Part shown: positions 1-8,445 of the stretch, piece by piece
How positions within the stretch are numbered: position 1 is the stretch's first letter
Layout of the letters: every line of letters begins with the position of its first letter
Origin: Clostridia bacterium
GTDB lineage: Bacteria; Bacillota; Clostridia; Oscillospirales; Acutalibacteraceae
Direction: 5' to 3'
DNA length: 41,147 bases
NCBI GenBank assembly: GCA_017403185.1
Contig: JAFQON010000018.1
Location: 1-41,147 of the forward strand
Translations under genes and position numbers: made by a program
Notes under the pieces: model-generated
The model's database searches: none
The model's input: only the letters and a program-made list of their open reading frames with translations
What the model was told of the DNA's origin: nothing

Positions 1-382
1 CGTTAAGGGTCTCGGCCCCGTTCTTCAGATTGTTGAAGGCTGGACAGTTAACCTTCCCGACGAAGTTTCAGACATCATCTGGAAGAGAACAGACTACACA
101 TGGCCCTGCACATGGTTCGCACCCAGATGCACAGGCGAAGGCGCATTCAAGAGCGCATATGACCTCATGAACAACTGGGGCGCAAACCACGGCGCTATCT
201 CATACGGTCATATCGGTGCAGATATCATCACAATGGCATCAATGCTCCGCATCCCCGTTGCTCTCCACAATGTTCCCGAAGAGAAAATCTTCCGTCCCGC
301 TTGCTGGGGTGCATTCGGCACAAAGGACCTTGAAGGCGCAGACTTCAGAGCCTGCGAAAACTACGGTCCCCTTTATAAATAA
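1..382 (+). CDS. fucI: L-fucose isomerase, C-terminal part (5' end outside window)
   Basis: The reading frame is open from base 2 and ends in TAA at 380-382, so only the last 126 codons are present. FucI interconverts L-fucose and L-fuculose, the first step of cytoplasmic fucose catabolism, using Mn2+. The C-terminal family signature is clear: [39 protein letters not shown] and the ending [10 protein letters not shown], all close to the known FucI C-terminus as I recall it. The codons strongly favour GCA, ACA, TTC and AAC, like the ribosomal protein genes in this window, which suggests high expression. The upstream context cannot be seen. A strong hairpin follows directly. The family call is secure; substrate preference (fucose or arabinose) is inferred from the signature. 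Confidence 0.93.
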   Translation, partial: VKGLGPVLQIVEGWTVNLPDEVSDIIWKRTDYTWPCTWFAPRCTGEGAFKSAYDLMNNWGANHGAISYGHIGADIITMASMLRIPVALHNVPEEKIFRPACWGAFGTKDLEGADFRACENYGPLYK

Positions 383-388
383 AAACTC

Positions 389-457
389 AGGGCAGCCGCA
401 AGGCTGCCCGCAAATGATAAAAGCTTACACAGAGGAAATCCTTGTGTAAGCTTTTTG
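389..457. terminator. Tandem hairpins, bidirectional terminator between fucI and the ROK kinase
   Basis: There are two stem-loops. The first pairs GGGCAGCC (390-397) with GGCTGCCC (402-409) around a GCAA loop. The second pairs 13 bases (419-431) with 443-455 and carries T-rich flanks on both sides, so it can stop fucI transcripts on the plus strand and the convergent ROK gene on the minus strand. It starts directly after the ROK stop codon. Confidence 0.85.
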
Positions 458-1333
458 TTATATTTTTGATGCGAGATATGCCGCACCGAGCTTGTTTGCG
501 TCATTGCCCATAAGGGCTTTAACGATTTTCACTTCATTGAAGCTGCCCATAAGCTGAGTGTGAAGGCGATTGTTGATTTCGTCAATAATATATTTCTCGT
601 TCATAATTCCGCCGCCCGCAACGATAAGCGGGGGATTGAAAATATAAATGAGGCTTTTCAGGCCGATAACGATTTCGTCAATCCACTCATCAATCAGCGT
701 TCTGATTTCGGGATTTTCAAACTCCGCAAAAATCTCTCTGCCGTTCATTTCTCTGCCGAGCTTTTCTCTCACATTGTTTACGAGTGCCCTTGCCGAAGCA
801 TAGGCCTCATAGCAGCCCTTGCCGCCGCAGGTGCAATCTCTGCCGTTTGCGTGGGTTATCATATGACCGAATTCACCCGCTGAAAATGAGCAGCCCGTGA
901 ACAGCTTGCCGTCAAGAAAAATTGCACCGCCGATGCCCGTGCCGTAGGTCAGGCAGATAAAATTCGGGCAGCCTTTTGCAGCGCCGAAAACAGCCTCTCC
1001 GATTGCGGCTGAATTAACATCATTTTCAACCGCCGTGGGAATTCCCGTTTCAGCCTCGATAATCTCCTTGATTTTTGTGCCTGTGTAGCCGGGGATGCTG
1101 TCCGTAGCATAGATAACTGCGCCTTTTTCGCTGTCAATCTGGCCTGCGGTTGAAATGCCTATTCTGTCCGCACCGCCGCAGTCTTTGATAATCTCAACAA
1201 TGCGCTCGATTATTCGTTTGCCGCCCTCGTGTGCATTCGTGGGAACGGAATTTTTTTTGCTCAGGCTGAAGTTTTCATCACAAAAGGCGTATTTTATCTC
1301 CGTGCCGCCGATATCAAAAGCGAGAATTTTCAT
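458..1333 (-). CDS. ROK-family sugar kinase, probable N-acetylmannosamine kinase
   Basis: This is a 291-residue cytoplasmic kinase of the ROK family (glucokinase/NanK type). It starts with the ATP-binding motif in MKILAFDIGGTEIKYAF and holds the ROK zinc site in CTCGGKGCYEAYAS, following GEFGHM. The ATG at 1333 is chosen because GGAGGAATCC lies just upstream and the protein begins with the phosphate-1 motif; a longer upstream frame to 1483 overlaps nanE and lacks homology. It lies 52 bp downstream of nanE in the same direction. ManNAc is phosphorylated by ROK kinases (NanK) and ManNAc-6-P is then epimerised by NanE, so NanK is the best functional guess. Glucokinase or N-acetylglucosamine kinase cannot be excluded from sequence. 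Confidence 0.85.
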   Translation of the reverse strand: MKILAFDIGGTEIKYAFCDENFSLSKKNSVPTNAHEGGKRIIERIVEIIKDCGGADRIGISTAGQIDSEKGAVIYATDSIPGYTGTKIKEIIEAETGIPTAVENDVNSAAIGEAVFGAAKGCPNFICLTYGTGIGGAIFLDGKLFTGCSFSAGEFGHMITHANGRDCTCGGKGCYEAYASARALVNNVREKLGREMNGREIFAEFENPEIRTLIDEWIDEIVIGLKSLIYIFNPPLIVAGGGIMNEKYIIDEINNRLHTQLMGSFNEVKIVKALMGNDANKLGAAYLASKI

Positions 1334-1385
1334 TTGGATTCCTCCGATTAAAGAAACGGCGGGAGCAAGCCCCCGCCCTGCGTTA

Positions 1386-2090
1386 TTATTTTGATTCTTC
1401 AAGAGCTTTAACGAAACGCTTTGTGATATCCATGGGTCGTGTGATGGCTGTGCCGACAACGGCTGCATATGCGCCGCTTTCAAATGCCTTTACAAGCTCA
1501 TCGGGTGCCCAGATACCGCCCTCCGCAATAACCGTTGCACCGAGCTCTTCACTGTAACGCTTCATAAGCGTGAAATCGGGCAAGGGAGTGCCCTTTGTGT
1601 AGGGTGTGTAGCCGCTCATTGTTGTGCCGAGCAGGTCAAAGCCGAGCTCAAGCGCCTTCTTACCCTCTTCAAAGCATGAGGTATCCGCCATAAAGAGCTG
1701 GTCGGGATACTTTGCGCGCACCTCTTTGAAGAATTCTTCAAATGAAACGCCGTTTGGTCTTGTTCTGTTTGTTGCATCGACCGCAATGATGTCGCAGCCG
1801 ATTTCGACGAGTGCATCAACCTCCTTCATGGTGGGGGTGATGTAAACATCGCTGTCGGGGTAAACTTCCTTGATGATGCCGATAATCGGCAGGCTGACTC
1901 TTTCCCTGATAGCCAGAATGTCAACAACAGTATTTGCCCTTATGCCCACGGCACCGCCGAGGGATGCGGCATAAGCCATTTTGCTCATTATATAGCTGTC
2001 ATACAATGGCTCTGTTGACAGGGCTTGGCAGGAAACTATGAGACCGCCCTTGATTTGATTGAGAATTTCTGTGTTTGTTAACTTTTTCAT
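1386..2090 (-). CDS. nanE: N-acetylmannosamine-6-phosphate 2-epimerase
   Basis: The 234-residue product is a TIM-barrel epimerase that converts ManNAc-6-P to GlcNAc-6-P in sialic acid or ManNAc catabolism. Family signatures visible are GGLIVSCQAL near the N-terminus, GAVGIRAN, DIIAVDAT and VIAEGGI. The length is normal for NanE. The ATG at 2090 gives the expected N-terminus, but no Shine-Dalgarno precedes it; a perfect -10 hexamer ends only 7 nt upstream, so the mRNA may be leaderless. A TTG at 2153 would add 21 residues, overlap spoIIE and span the promoter, and is unlikely. It forms an operon with the downstream ROK kinase. Confidence 0.92.
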   Translation of the reverse strand: MKKLTNTEILNQIKGGLIVSCQALSTEPLYDSYIMSKMAYAASLGGAVGIRANTVVDILAIRERVSLPIIGIIKEVYPDSDVYITPTMKEVDALVEIGCDIIAVDATNRTRPNGVSFEEFFKEVRAKYPDQLFMADTSCFEEGKKALELGFDLLGTTMSGYTPYTKGTPLPDFTLMKRYSEELGATVIAEGGIWAPDELVKAFESGAYAAVVGTAITRPMDITKRFVKALEESK

Positions 2091-2097
2091 ATTTAGG

Positions 2098-2126
2098 ATT
2101 ATATCACGAAAAAACAGCCAATTCAA
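2098..2126 (-). promoter_or_regulatory. sigma-A-type promoter of nanE, apparently giving a leaderless mRNA
   Basis: On the minus strand, TTGAAT (2121-2126) is followed by exactly 17 nt and TATAAT (2098-2103). Seven bases (2091-2097) separate the -10 hexamer from the nanE ATG, so the expected transcription start is at or next to the start codon. The promoter sits just beyond the spoIIE stop codon. Confidence 0.8.
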
Positions 2127-2136
2127 TATTTTTTTG

Positions 2137-4431
2137 TCATATTTCTTCAGCAACGGCGGTAATAACCGTCATATCATCAAATTTCTTGCCGCAGCGGCGG
2201 CGTGCGGAGTCAAGAATCATCTCCGAAAAGCCGCTTGCATCCGTGCCGCCCGAAAAAGCCTTGATTTCATCCTTCAGCCAAATGCTGCCGCAGCCGAGTA
2301 TGCCGTCACTGACCATAACGAGGGTATCGCCGCCCCGAAGCTTCAGGCTGTAGCGGCTGAATTTAACCTTGCTGAGAATTCCGAGCGGAGTTGACGGAAT
2401 TTCAATCTCCCTGACCTTGCCCGAAAAGGTGTAGAATGACGGTGCAGCACCCGCTTTGAGGATGACCGTGCTGCCGTCAAACAGGTCGATTTCCGCAATG
2501 TCAAGTGTGGAGAGAGATTCGTCATCCGATTTTACCGAAAGTGCGGAGTTTGTGATGCTCAGGGCACTGTCAAGGCTGATTCCCGCCCTGATAAGTCGGG
2601 AGAAAAGCTCAACCGTCATTGTGGAGTCAATCGCAGCCCTGCCGCCCGTGCCCATGCCGTCGCTGAGGATGATGTATGCCTTTGAGTCGGTGCGGAAGCA
2701 TTCGAAATAATCGCCGCAGAGCTTTTTGCCGCCGCAGCTTGCCGCCGCTGAGCCGAGGCGTATTTTAATCAGCTCTTTTCTGAGGAATACAAGCTCTTTC
2801 CCGCCTTCCGTTTCACGGATTTCGGGCGGATTCAGCTGTGCTTCAAGCTCTCTTGACAGTGCGGCGGTGAGAGCTGAAAGGCTTGTTGACGGCGGAACTC
2901 CGTCAACCGTGCAGGTCAGCTTCAGCGCTCCTGAAAGGGGCTGAATGCAGCTTGCGCTCTGCACCTCAAAGCCGAATTCAGAGAGAACTCTTGCCGCACA
3001 TTTTTCTTTGTTGAAAAGAACCTGAGCGCCCTTGCCCAAATCCTCGGAAAGCTCACGCAGCAGGTCTGCAGTCCAGTCAAACTGACCGCAGGCAAGCTCT
3101 CTGTTTCTTGCTGAATTTGCCTGCATTGCGTTGATTGCTGTGCGGCTTGCGTGCACTCTGTTGAAGCAGTCGGCAAGCCTCGGCACGCTCGGGCATTTAG
3201 CGTTGAAATTGGCAGAGAAATCCTCTGCACTGACCGTTTCGCCCTGAGAAAGCTTCTCAAGTATCTGTGCAAATTCGTCGTTTTCGGGGCAAAAAGTATC
3301 CTTAAGCGGGCACTGTGAGCACACTCTTTCGCTCACCCGCATACATATGAGAATATCGTTTGCGGGCGACATCGCTTCAATGCCCTTTGATACGCTTGAA
3401 ACGCACTCCGAAACCGAGCCGATTGCCCGTGACGCTTCAAGCAGCCTTTCGCCTGCCGAGCCGAATTCGTTTTCAATTCTTCTCACCTTCGGGTTAAGGA
3501 TGTTGCTCCTTACCCTCGATAAACGGCTTTTCGGAATGGCTGCAAAGATAAACGATGCCGCCGCAGCCTCCGCAAATACGCACAGGCCTTCATTTGAGCC
3601 GTCAAGCAGGGCGGCAATCCCCGCTGCAAGGGTAAAAACGACGGCGCATACGATTTGCCCGAATTTTGAAAAAATCCCCGAGAGCAATCCGCATATTCCG
3701 TAGCATATGCTCAGCGCAACGCTTGTGCCCGAAACCGCTATGCACCCGCCGATTGAAATTCCCGCAATGCTGCCGCCCGAGCGGCTGAAAAGAAAGGCTG
3801 CCGTGACGATTACAAAGCAGCCGAAAAATCTTGCGGGGCGAAAACCGAGCAGGCTTATTTCCGACGAGCCGAGAAGCAGCGTGCACAGGCTTGCAACAAT
3901 GCACACAAGGCTGTGATTGTCGAGCATATACGGGCTTCGCCTTTTCCTTATGCAGTCAGTTGTGCCCGAATAAAAGGTGACGGATGAAGCACATAAAAGG
4001 CTTGAGCAAACGGCAAGAATAAAAGCGGGAAGAGTGGGAGCTTGGCTGAACATAACCGCAGTGCCGCAGACAAAGCAGAGCAGGAAAACGCTGACCGAGA
4101 GAATGAGCTGCCTTTTTTTGACTGCTCCGTATTTTTCGAGAATGAAAATGATTAATGTAATGCCTGAGAGGGGGATAACAGCGTTGAGTCTTACCTCCGG
4201 GGTGAGGCGGAGCATCGCTCCCAGCAAACCGCCCGCCGTAACGCATAAAAGTTCGCTGCCCTTGCAGGCGGCGGCAAGTCCGATGCTCAGCGGAGCTTTG
4301 ACAGAGAGCAATTCGGCACCCGAAAGAACGAAGCTGCTGACGAAATACAGCACAAGAGTAAAAATCCGTGAGCCCTTTTCAACAAGAATATCCGCAAGGT
4401 CGCCTTCACGAAGAGATTTTGAATTTTCCAT
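2137..4431 (-). CDS. spoIIE: Stage II sporulation protein E (serine phosphatase)
   Basis: SpoIIE is a membrane-bound PP2C phosphatase that dephosphorylates SpoIIAA at the sporulation septum and so activates sigma-F in the forespore. The 764-residue product has an N-terminal block of many hydrophobic segments (about residues 25-300), a charged central region, and a C-terminal PP2C domain (about 560-764). The PP2C metal motifs are present: DGMGTG at D591, STLDIAEID near 642-648, VSDG with D709, and FDDMTV with D752/D753. The ATG at 4431 is preceded by AAAGGA. The gene has its own putative promoter 40-75 bp upstream and lies divergent from rlmB. Its presence indicates a sporulating lineage. Confidence 0.93.
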   Translation of the reverse strand: MENSKSLREGDLADILVEKGSRIFTLVLYFVSSFVLSGAELLSVKAPLSIGLAAACKGSELLCVTAGGLLGAMLRLTPEVRLNAVIPLSGITLIIFILEKYGAVKKRQLILSVSVFLLCFVCGTAVMFSQAPTLPAFILAVCSSLLCASSVTFYSGTTDCIRKRRSPYMLDNHSLVCIVASLCTLLLGSSEISLLGFRPARFFGCFVIVTAAFLFSRSGGSIAGISIGGCIAVSGTSVALSICYGICGLLSGIFSKFGQIVCAVVFTLAAGIAALLDGSNEGLCVFAEAAAASFIFAAIPKSRLSRVRSNILNPKVRRIENEFGSAGERLLEASRAIGSVSECVSSVSKGIEAMSPANDILICMRVSERVCSQCPLKDTFCPENDEFAQILEKLSQGETVSAEDFSANFNAKCPSVPRLADCFNRVHASRTAINAMQANSARNRELACGQFDWTADLLRELSEDLGKGAQVLFNKEKCAARVLSEFGFEVQSASCIQPLSGALKLTCTVDGVPPSTSLSALTAALSRELEAQLNPPEIRETEGGKELVFLRKELIKIRLGSAAASCGGKKLCGDYFECFRTDSKAYIILSDGMGTGGRAAIDSTMTVELFSRLIRAGISLDSALSITNSALSVKSDDESLSTLDIAEIDLFDGSTVILKAGAAPSFYTFSGKVREIEIPSTPLGILSKVKFSRYSLKLRGGDTLVMVSDGILGCGSIWLKDEIKAFSGGTDASGFSEMILDSARRRCGKKFDDMTVITAVAEEI

Positions 4432-4471
4432 GATTTTTTTATTCCTTTCGCCTTTTTTGTCGTACGCTTTA

Positions 4472-4504
4472 ATTTTATACGGCTCAATTGGTAAAAATTG
4501 TCAA
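4472..4504 (-). promoter_or_regulatory. Putative spoIIE promoter with 21-bp spacer
   Basis: On the minus strand, TTGACA (4499-4504) is followed by TAAAAT (4472-4477) with a 21-bp spacer; a TATAAA reading gives 19 bp. In Bacillus subtilis, the Spo0A-activated spoIIE promoter is known for an over-long spacer. A partial match to the Spo0A box (ATTGTCAAT, 4497-4505, opposite strand) overlaps the -35. The promoter is supported by position; Spo0A control is inference. Confidence 0.5.
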
Positions 4505-4582
4505 TAGATGCGCTGAAACAAGAAAATTTCCGTGTATTTTTTTGTAAAAATTATATTTATGCTATTCTTTTTTGAAATTATA

Positions 4583-4591
4583 TGTTATAAT
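4583..4591 (+). promoter_or_regulatory. Extended -10 promoter of rlmB
   Basis: TGTTATAAT is an extended -10 element 37 bp before the ATG of the methyltransferase gene. No good -35 is visible at the usual distance, which is common with extended -10 promoters. Confidence 0.55.
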
Positions 4592-4628
4592 AAACTGATT
4601 ATAGTTGAAAATAGGAGGAGTCTGCTTT

Positions 4629-5372
4629 ATGGAAAACCGGAATGAGCAGCAGGGTCTTATTATCGGGCGCAATGCCGTTGCCGAGGCGTTAAAAAGCGGC
4701 AGAGCGATTGATTGCCTGCTTGTTGCCAAGGGCGAGAGGGGCGGCTCTGTAGGTAAAATTATAGGTCAGTGCCGTGACAAGGGCATTGTTGTTAAAGAAA
4801 CAGACAGAAGAAAGCTTGATAAAATCTGTGAGGGCGAAAATCATCAGGGCGTTGCTGCCTGGGCAGCCGTGCACGAGTATTCGTCAATTGAAGATATTCT
4901 TGAAAACGCACAGAGCAAAGGTGAAGAACCTTTTGTTATCATTTGTGATGAAATTGAGGACCCTCATAATCTCGGCGCAATAATCAGAACTGCGGATGCC
5001 TGCGGTGCGCACGGGATAATCATCCCCAAAAGAAGAGGCGTTGCTCTGACCTATGCGGTAGGCAAGGTTTCGGCGGGTGCGGTTGAATATGTGCCCGTTG
5101 CGAGAGTGTCAAATCTGCCGTCAACGATTGAAGAGCTTAAGGAAAAGGGCTTCTGGGTCTACGGTGCGGATATGGACGGCAAGCGCTGGGATGAGCAGGA
5201 TTATTCGGGCAGGGTTGCCCTCGTGGTCGGCTCTGAGGGCAAGGGTGTGAGCCGCCTTGTGAAGGATAAATGCGATTTTATCGTGTCGCTCCCGATGAAA
5301 GGAAAAATCAATTCCCTCAACGCTTCAGTGGCGGCGGGAATTTTAATGTACGAAATTGCTAAACACAGGTAG
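4629..5372 (+). CDS. rlmB: 23S rRNA 2'-O-methyltransferase, RlmB/TrmH family
   Basis: This 247-residue SPOUT methyltransferase probably makes a 2'-O-methylguanosine in 23S rRNA. The N-terminal substrate-binding domain (about 1-85) begins with GLIIGRNAVAEALKSG, the typical RlmB opening. The knotted SAM-binding part has motif 1 (DPHNLGAIIRTADACGAHG), motif 2 (LVVGSEGKGVSRLV) and motif 3 (LPMKGKINSLNASVAAGI). The ATG at 4629 is preceded by TAGGAGGAG at the right distance; a TTG at 4605 lies before that site and is rejected. The family is certain. The exact nucleotide (G2251) is inferred from RlmB resemblance. The next gene starts within about 10 bp, so the two are cotranscribed. Confidence 0.9.
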   Translation: MENRNEQQGLIIGRNAVAEALKSGRAIDCLLVAKGERGGSVGKIIGQCRDKGIVVKETDRRKLDKICEGENHQGVAAWAAVHEYSSIEDILENAQSKGEEPFVIICDEIEDPHNLGAIIRTADACGAHGIIIPKRRGVALTYAVGKVSAGAVEYVPVARVSNLPSTIEELKEKGFWVYGADMDGKRWDEQDYSGRVALVVGSEGKGVSRLVKDKCDFIVSLPMKGKINSLNASVAAGILMYEIAKHR

Positions 5373-5381
5373 GTGAATGCT

Positions 5382-8210
5382 TTGAGCGATTATTTGAAAA
5401 AGAATAATGACAGCGAGATTGATGAAATTCTTGCTCAGGTGAAAAGGTCAAATTCAACCGAAGAAGCAGAGGCGGAAGCTCCTTCAAAAAATTGGTCGCT
5501 TGACGATATTGACAGGCTTATCGCTCAGGCAAACGGCGAGGAATATGTGCCTCCCGTAAAGAAAAAGGAGCCCACTCCCGCAGAGGATTTTGAGAGAATT
5601 CTCAGCCGTGAATTCGACACGGGAATTTTCACTCTCAGACCCATGGAGGAGGCTGCGCCCAAGCCCGAAATGCAGGATATTTCATCAATGTCGGGCGAGA
5701 GCGAGGTTGACGGGCAGGAGACCTTCTTTAATCCTGAAGAGGAAGAGTTTGACGAATCACTTTTTGAAATCGAAACGGTGATTGTGCCCGAGGATGAGCC
5801 CAAACCCGCCGCCGCAAGGTTTGCGTGGCAGGAGCAGCCTGCTGCCGAGCCTGCGCCCAAGGAGCCGCCCGAGATAAAGAACTTTTATGAGGGCGATGCG
5901 CCTGCCTCGGCTTTTTTTGAGAAAAAGGCTGAGGAAAAGAGCGAGGAAAAGCCGATTGACTACAAAACACGCTTTTTCACCACCCTCAAGCTTGAAAATA
6001 CTCTGGAAATGGAGCCGGTGCAGAGCGGACCTGTTGACCGCTCGGGTATTGTTGTTCAGAAATCGGACGCTCAGGCTGAAAACGGCCTTGAGGCAATGCC
6101 CAGAGTGCTTGCCGCAGAGGATGCAAAGGAGCTTGATGCCGAGAAAACCCGTATAATGGAAGCCGTCGGCAAGGCGGAGAAGAAAATATCCAACGCAGGC
6201 AATGATGTTGAAGGGCAGATAATGCTTACCGGCTTTGAGTATATCCCGTCGGAAACTCTTCCCGAGCAGACTCATGAGGGCGATGTTGAAGAGAAGCTCT
6301 CCGAAATGCGTAAGCAGAAGGCGAAAAATTTCAAGCTTATCAACGCACTTGACCTTGACGAGGATTTTCAGGGTGAATTTGAGGCTCCTCCCGAAGAAAG
6401 AGCAAGGCAGGAGAAAAAGATAAAGAAAATCGAGAAGCAGCAGGAGCAGGCAGCACCCAAGGCTGTTTCAAAGGAATACACATCGCCCGCCGAGCGTGCA
6501 ACCGTGCACACAATGCTCAGTGAAAGAAGCCGCAAAGCGACCGTGGGTCTGATTGCTGCGGGGGCGGTGGAGGCTCTTGTTATGCTGGTCAACATAATCC
6601 CCGTGATTGCCGATAAGCTTGCACTTGAAACAGCGGCGTTTGTCAAGGGCTCAGCGTTTATGTGCGTTATCAATGCTCTGCTGATTATTGCGGCTGCCGC
6701 ATTGAACAACGCCCGCTTTTTTGACGGAATTATCGGTCTTTTCAAAAAGAATATAACGGGTGACACTGCGGTGAGCCTTACCCTTGTTGTTGCGCTTTTT
6801 CAGAATGTTATTGCAGCGTTTGCAGGCGGTGAAAGCGAGATTGCCGCAACGGTATTCTCTGCCGCTGCGGTCGGTGCGGTGCTCATAAGCAAGGCGACAG
6901 AAAAGATAAATGCCCGCCGTACGCTTGCAAATTTTGAGGTTTGCACATACAAGTATGAGCACAATATGTATGCTGTGCATCCGTTTGAGAATGAATCTGA
7001 AATATTTGAGCTCGGCAGAGGTCTTATGATGGGCAACGCCGATTTGCTCTATTCATCAAAGGTTGAATTTCCGCAGGACTTCATGAAGAATTCCGAGGCA
7101 GAGGCATCGGATGCAAAGCTTGTGAAAATCCTTATCCCCGTTGCAGCCGGAGCTGCTGCGGTGGCTGCTGTGGCGGCAGGAATTATCGAAAAGGATATCA
7201 TGGCGGCACTGTCCGCATTTGCGGGCACCTTCTGCGTATGCTCGCCCGTGTTTGCTTCAATTATTCCCGCATTCATTGCAATGCTTGCAAACCGTGACCT
7301 CAACGCAACGGGCACAATGATTTCATGCCTCGGTGCCGCTCAGGAAACGGCGTCTGCAAATGCCGTTGTTATGGATTGTGCAGATATATTTGACCGCTCC
7401 AAGTGCACAATGCACGGCATGAAGGATTTCAAGAATATCAGAATTGACGATGTGCTGCTTTATGCGGCGGCGCTTGTCATCAAATCGGGCGGTCCGCTCA
7501 GGGAAAGCTTTGAGCAGGTGGTTGACGGCAGGCAGGATTTGCTTCCCCCCGTCAAGGAGCTCGTTTATGAGGATAAGCTCGGCATTGCGGCAAGAATTCA
7601 CGGTCAGAAGGTGCTTCTGGGCAACAGAAACCTGCTTATAAATCACAGCGTCGAGGTGCCCGAAAAGTCGCTGGAGGAGAGATATTCTCATGGCGGCAGA
7701 AAGGTGATGTACCTTGCCGTTGCAGGCAAAATTGCAGCCTTGTTTGTTGTAAGCTACACGGTTGACATGAACCTTGCACCGTATTTCAGAATGCTTGAGA
7801 GCAACGGAATTCAGGTGCTTGTGAGAACAAACGATGTTAATGTTACCGAGGAGCTTATAGCCAAAAGCTTCAATCTGCCTCAGCAGACCTTCAAAATTCT
7901 TTCATCGGTTGCAGGCAAGCTCTTCAAGCGCAGAAGAGATGCGGTTTGCGACAAGCTTCCCGCAAAAATCGTGCATGACGGCACGGCGTTTTCGATGCTC
8001 AGGGCGGTTGCGGCAGCCTGCAGCATGAGCGAGCAGATGAGGCTCGGTTCTGTTGTTCAGGCGGTGCTCACGGCTCTCGGCTTTGTGCTCAGCATGGTGC
8101 TTTACTGCACATCGAACGGGGCGGCGTTTAACGGAATAACGGCGGCGCTGTTCCTTGCGTTCGGTGCAATTCTCTCGTCAATCATGATTGTTTTGCGAAA
8201 AATCAAATAA
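5382..8210 (+). CDS. Degenerate P-type (P1B-like) ATPase homologue with long acidic N-terminal extension
   Basis: The 942-residue product has an acidic, Glu/Pro/Lys-rich cytoplasmic N-terminus of about 390 residues with no recognised domain. After it, the layout follows heavy-metal P-type ATPases: six hydrophobic segments, soluble domains, then two final segments. A CVC at 618-620 sits where the CPC motif lies, and VVMDCADIFD (D665) replaces the phosphorylation motif DKTGT. An N-domain-like stretch contains KVLLGNRNLL. RTND (T816-D818) replaces TGD, and HDGTAF (D866) replaces GDGxND; no TGE actuator motif is seen. The changes at every catalytic motif suggest it cannot pump by the usual cycle. 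TTG at 5382 fits AGGTAGGTG; GTG at 5373 is the alternative. Function is unknown. Confidence 0.8.
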   Translation: MSDYLKKNNDSEIDEILAQVKRSNSTEEAEAEAPSKNWSLDDIDRLIAQANGEEYVPPVKKKEPTPAEDFERILSREFDTGIFTLRPMEEAAPKPEMQDISSMSGESEVDGQETFFNPEEEEFDESLFEIETVIVPEDEPKPAAARFAWQEQPAAEPAPKEPPEIKNFYEGDAPASAFFEKKAEEKSEEKPIDYKTRFFTTLKLENTLEMEPVQSGPVDRSGIVVQKSDAQAENGLEAMPRVLAAEDAKELDAEKTRIMEAVGKAEKKISNAGNDVEGQIMLTGFEYIPSETLPEQTHEGDVEEKLSEMRKQKAKNFKLINALDLDEDFQGEFEAPPEERARQEKKIKKIEKQQEQAAPKAVSKEYTSPAERATVHTMLSERSRKATVGLIAAGAVEALVMLVNIIPVIADKLALETAAFVKGSAFMCVINALLIIAAAALNNARFFDGIIGLFKKNITGDTAVSLTLVVALFQNVIAAFAGGESEIAATVFSAAAVGAVLISKATEKINARRTLANFEVCTYKYEHNMYAVHPFENESEIFELGRGLMMGNADLLYSSKVEFPQDFMKNSEAEASDAKLVKILIPVAAGAAAVAAVAAGIIEKDIMAALSAFAGTFCVCSPVFASIIPAFIAMLANRDLNATGTMISCLGAAQETASANAVVMDCADIFDRSKCTMHGMKDFKNIRIDDVLLYAAALVIKSGGPLRESFEQVVDGRQDLLPPVKELVYEDKLGIAARIHGQKVLLGNRNLLINHSVEVPEKSLEERYSHGGRKVMYLAVAGKIAALFVVSYTVDMNLAPYFRMLESNGIQVLVRTNDVNVTEELIAKSFNLPQQTFKILSSVAGKLFKRRRDAVCDKLPAKIVHDGTAFSMLRAVAAACSMSEQMRLGSVVQAVLTALGFVLSMVLYCTSNGAAFNGITAALFLAFGAILSSIMIVLRKIK

Positions 8211-8225
8211 ATTTCAAAAAAACTC

Positions 8226-8254
8226 TTGACATTTCCTCGGATATGGATTACAAT
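8226..8254 (+). promoter_or_regulatory. Promoter of the infC-rpmI-rplT operon
   Basis: TTGACA (8226-8231), a 17-bp spacer and TACAAT (8249-8254) form a near-consensus sigma-A promoter. Transcription should begin near 8261, giving a leader of about 185 nt before infC. Confidence 0.85.
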
Positions 8255-8260
8255 AGCTTG

Positions 8261-8445
8261 CACAATAAAGCAGAGCAGGTTTTGCTCTCACCTTCCGGGG
8301 AAGTCCTGAGTCGGTCAATAATTTCTTTTCAATCGGGCATATTCTGCCCGTGTCAAAGAGTGTTGATTATGCGAGGCCAGGGTTCCTGCCCTCGCTTTTT
8401 TATTTGACCTTCCTGAAAGGGAAGTATTTTTGGAGGTGCTTTAAC
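8261..8445 (+). promoter_or_regulatory. L20-type leader RNA of the infC operon, with attenuator terminator
   Basis: The leader holds several hairpins, for example CGGGCA (8334-8339) with TGCCCG (8345-8350), and ends in an intrinsic terminator. That terminator pairs GCGAGG (8371-8376) with CCTCGC (8390-8395), then CAGG with CCTG across a C-C mismatch, followed by TTTTTT. In low-GC Gram-positive bacteria, excess L20 binds the infC leader and promotes premature termination. The gene order and terminator fit that mechanism here; L20 binding itself is inferred. Confidence 0.7.
8371..8401 (+). terminator. Attenuator terminator in the infC leader
   Basis: A 10-bp stem (GCGAGG/CCTCGC and CAGG/CCTG with one C-C mismatch) with a GTT loop is followed directly by a run of six T residues, 45 bp before the infC start codon. 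Confidence 0.8.

Noticed and set aside
1334-1483. N-terminal extension of the ROK kinase
   Set aside because: It overlaps nanE, has no similarity to ROK proteins, and the internal ATG has a strong GGAGGAATCC.
8350-8445. GTG-started N-terminal extension of IF-3
   Set aside because: It would translate the attenuator leader; IF-3 similarity starts at the ATC codon with the only good ribosome site.
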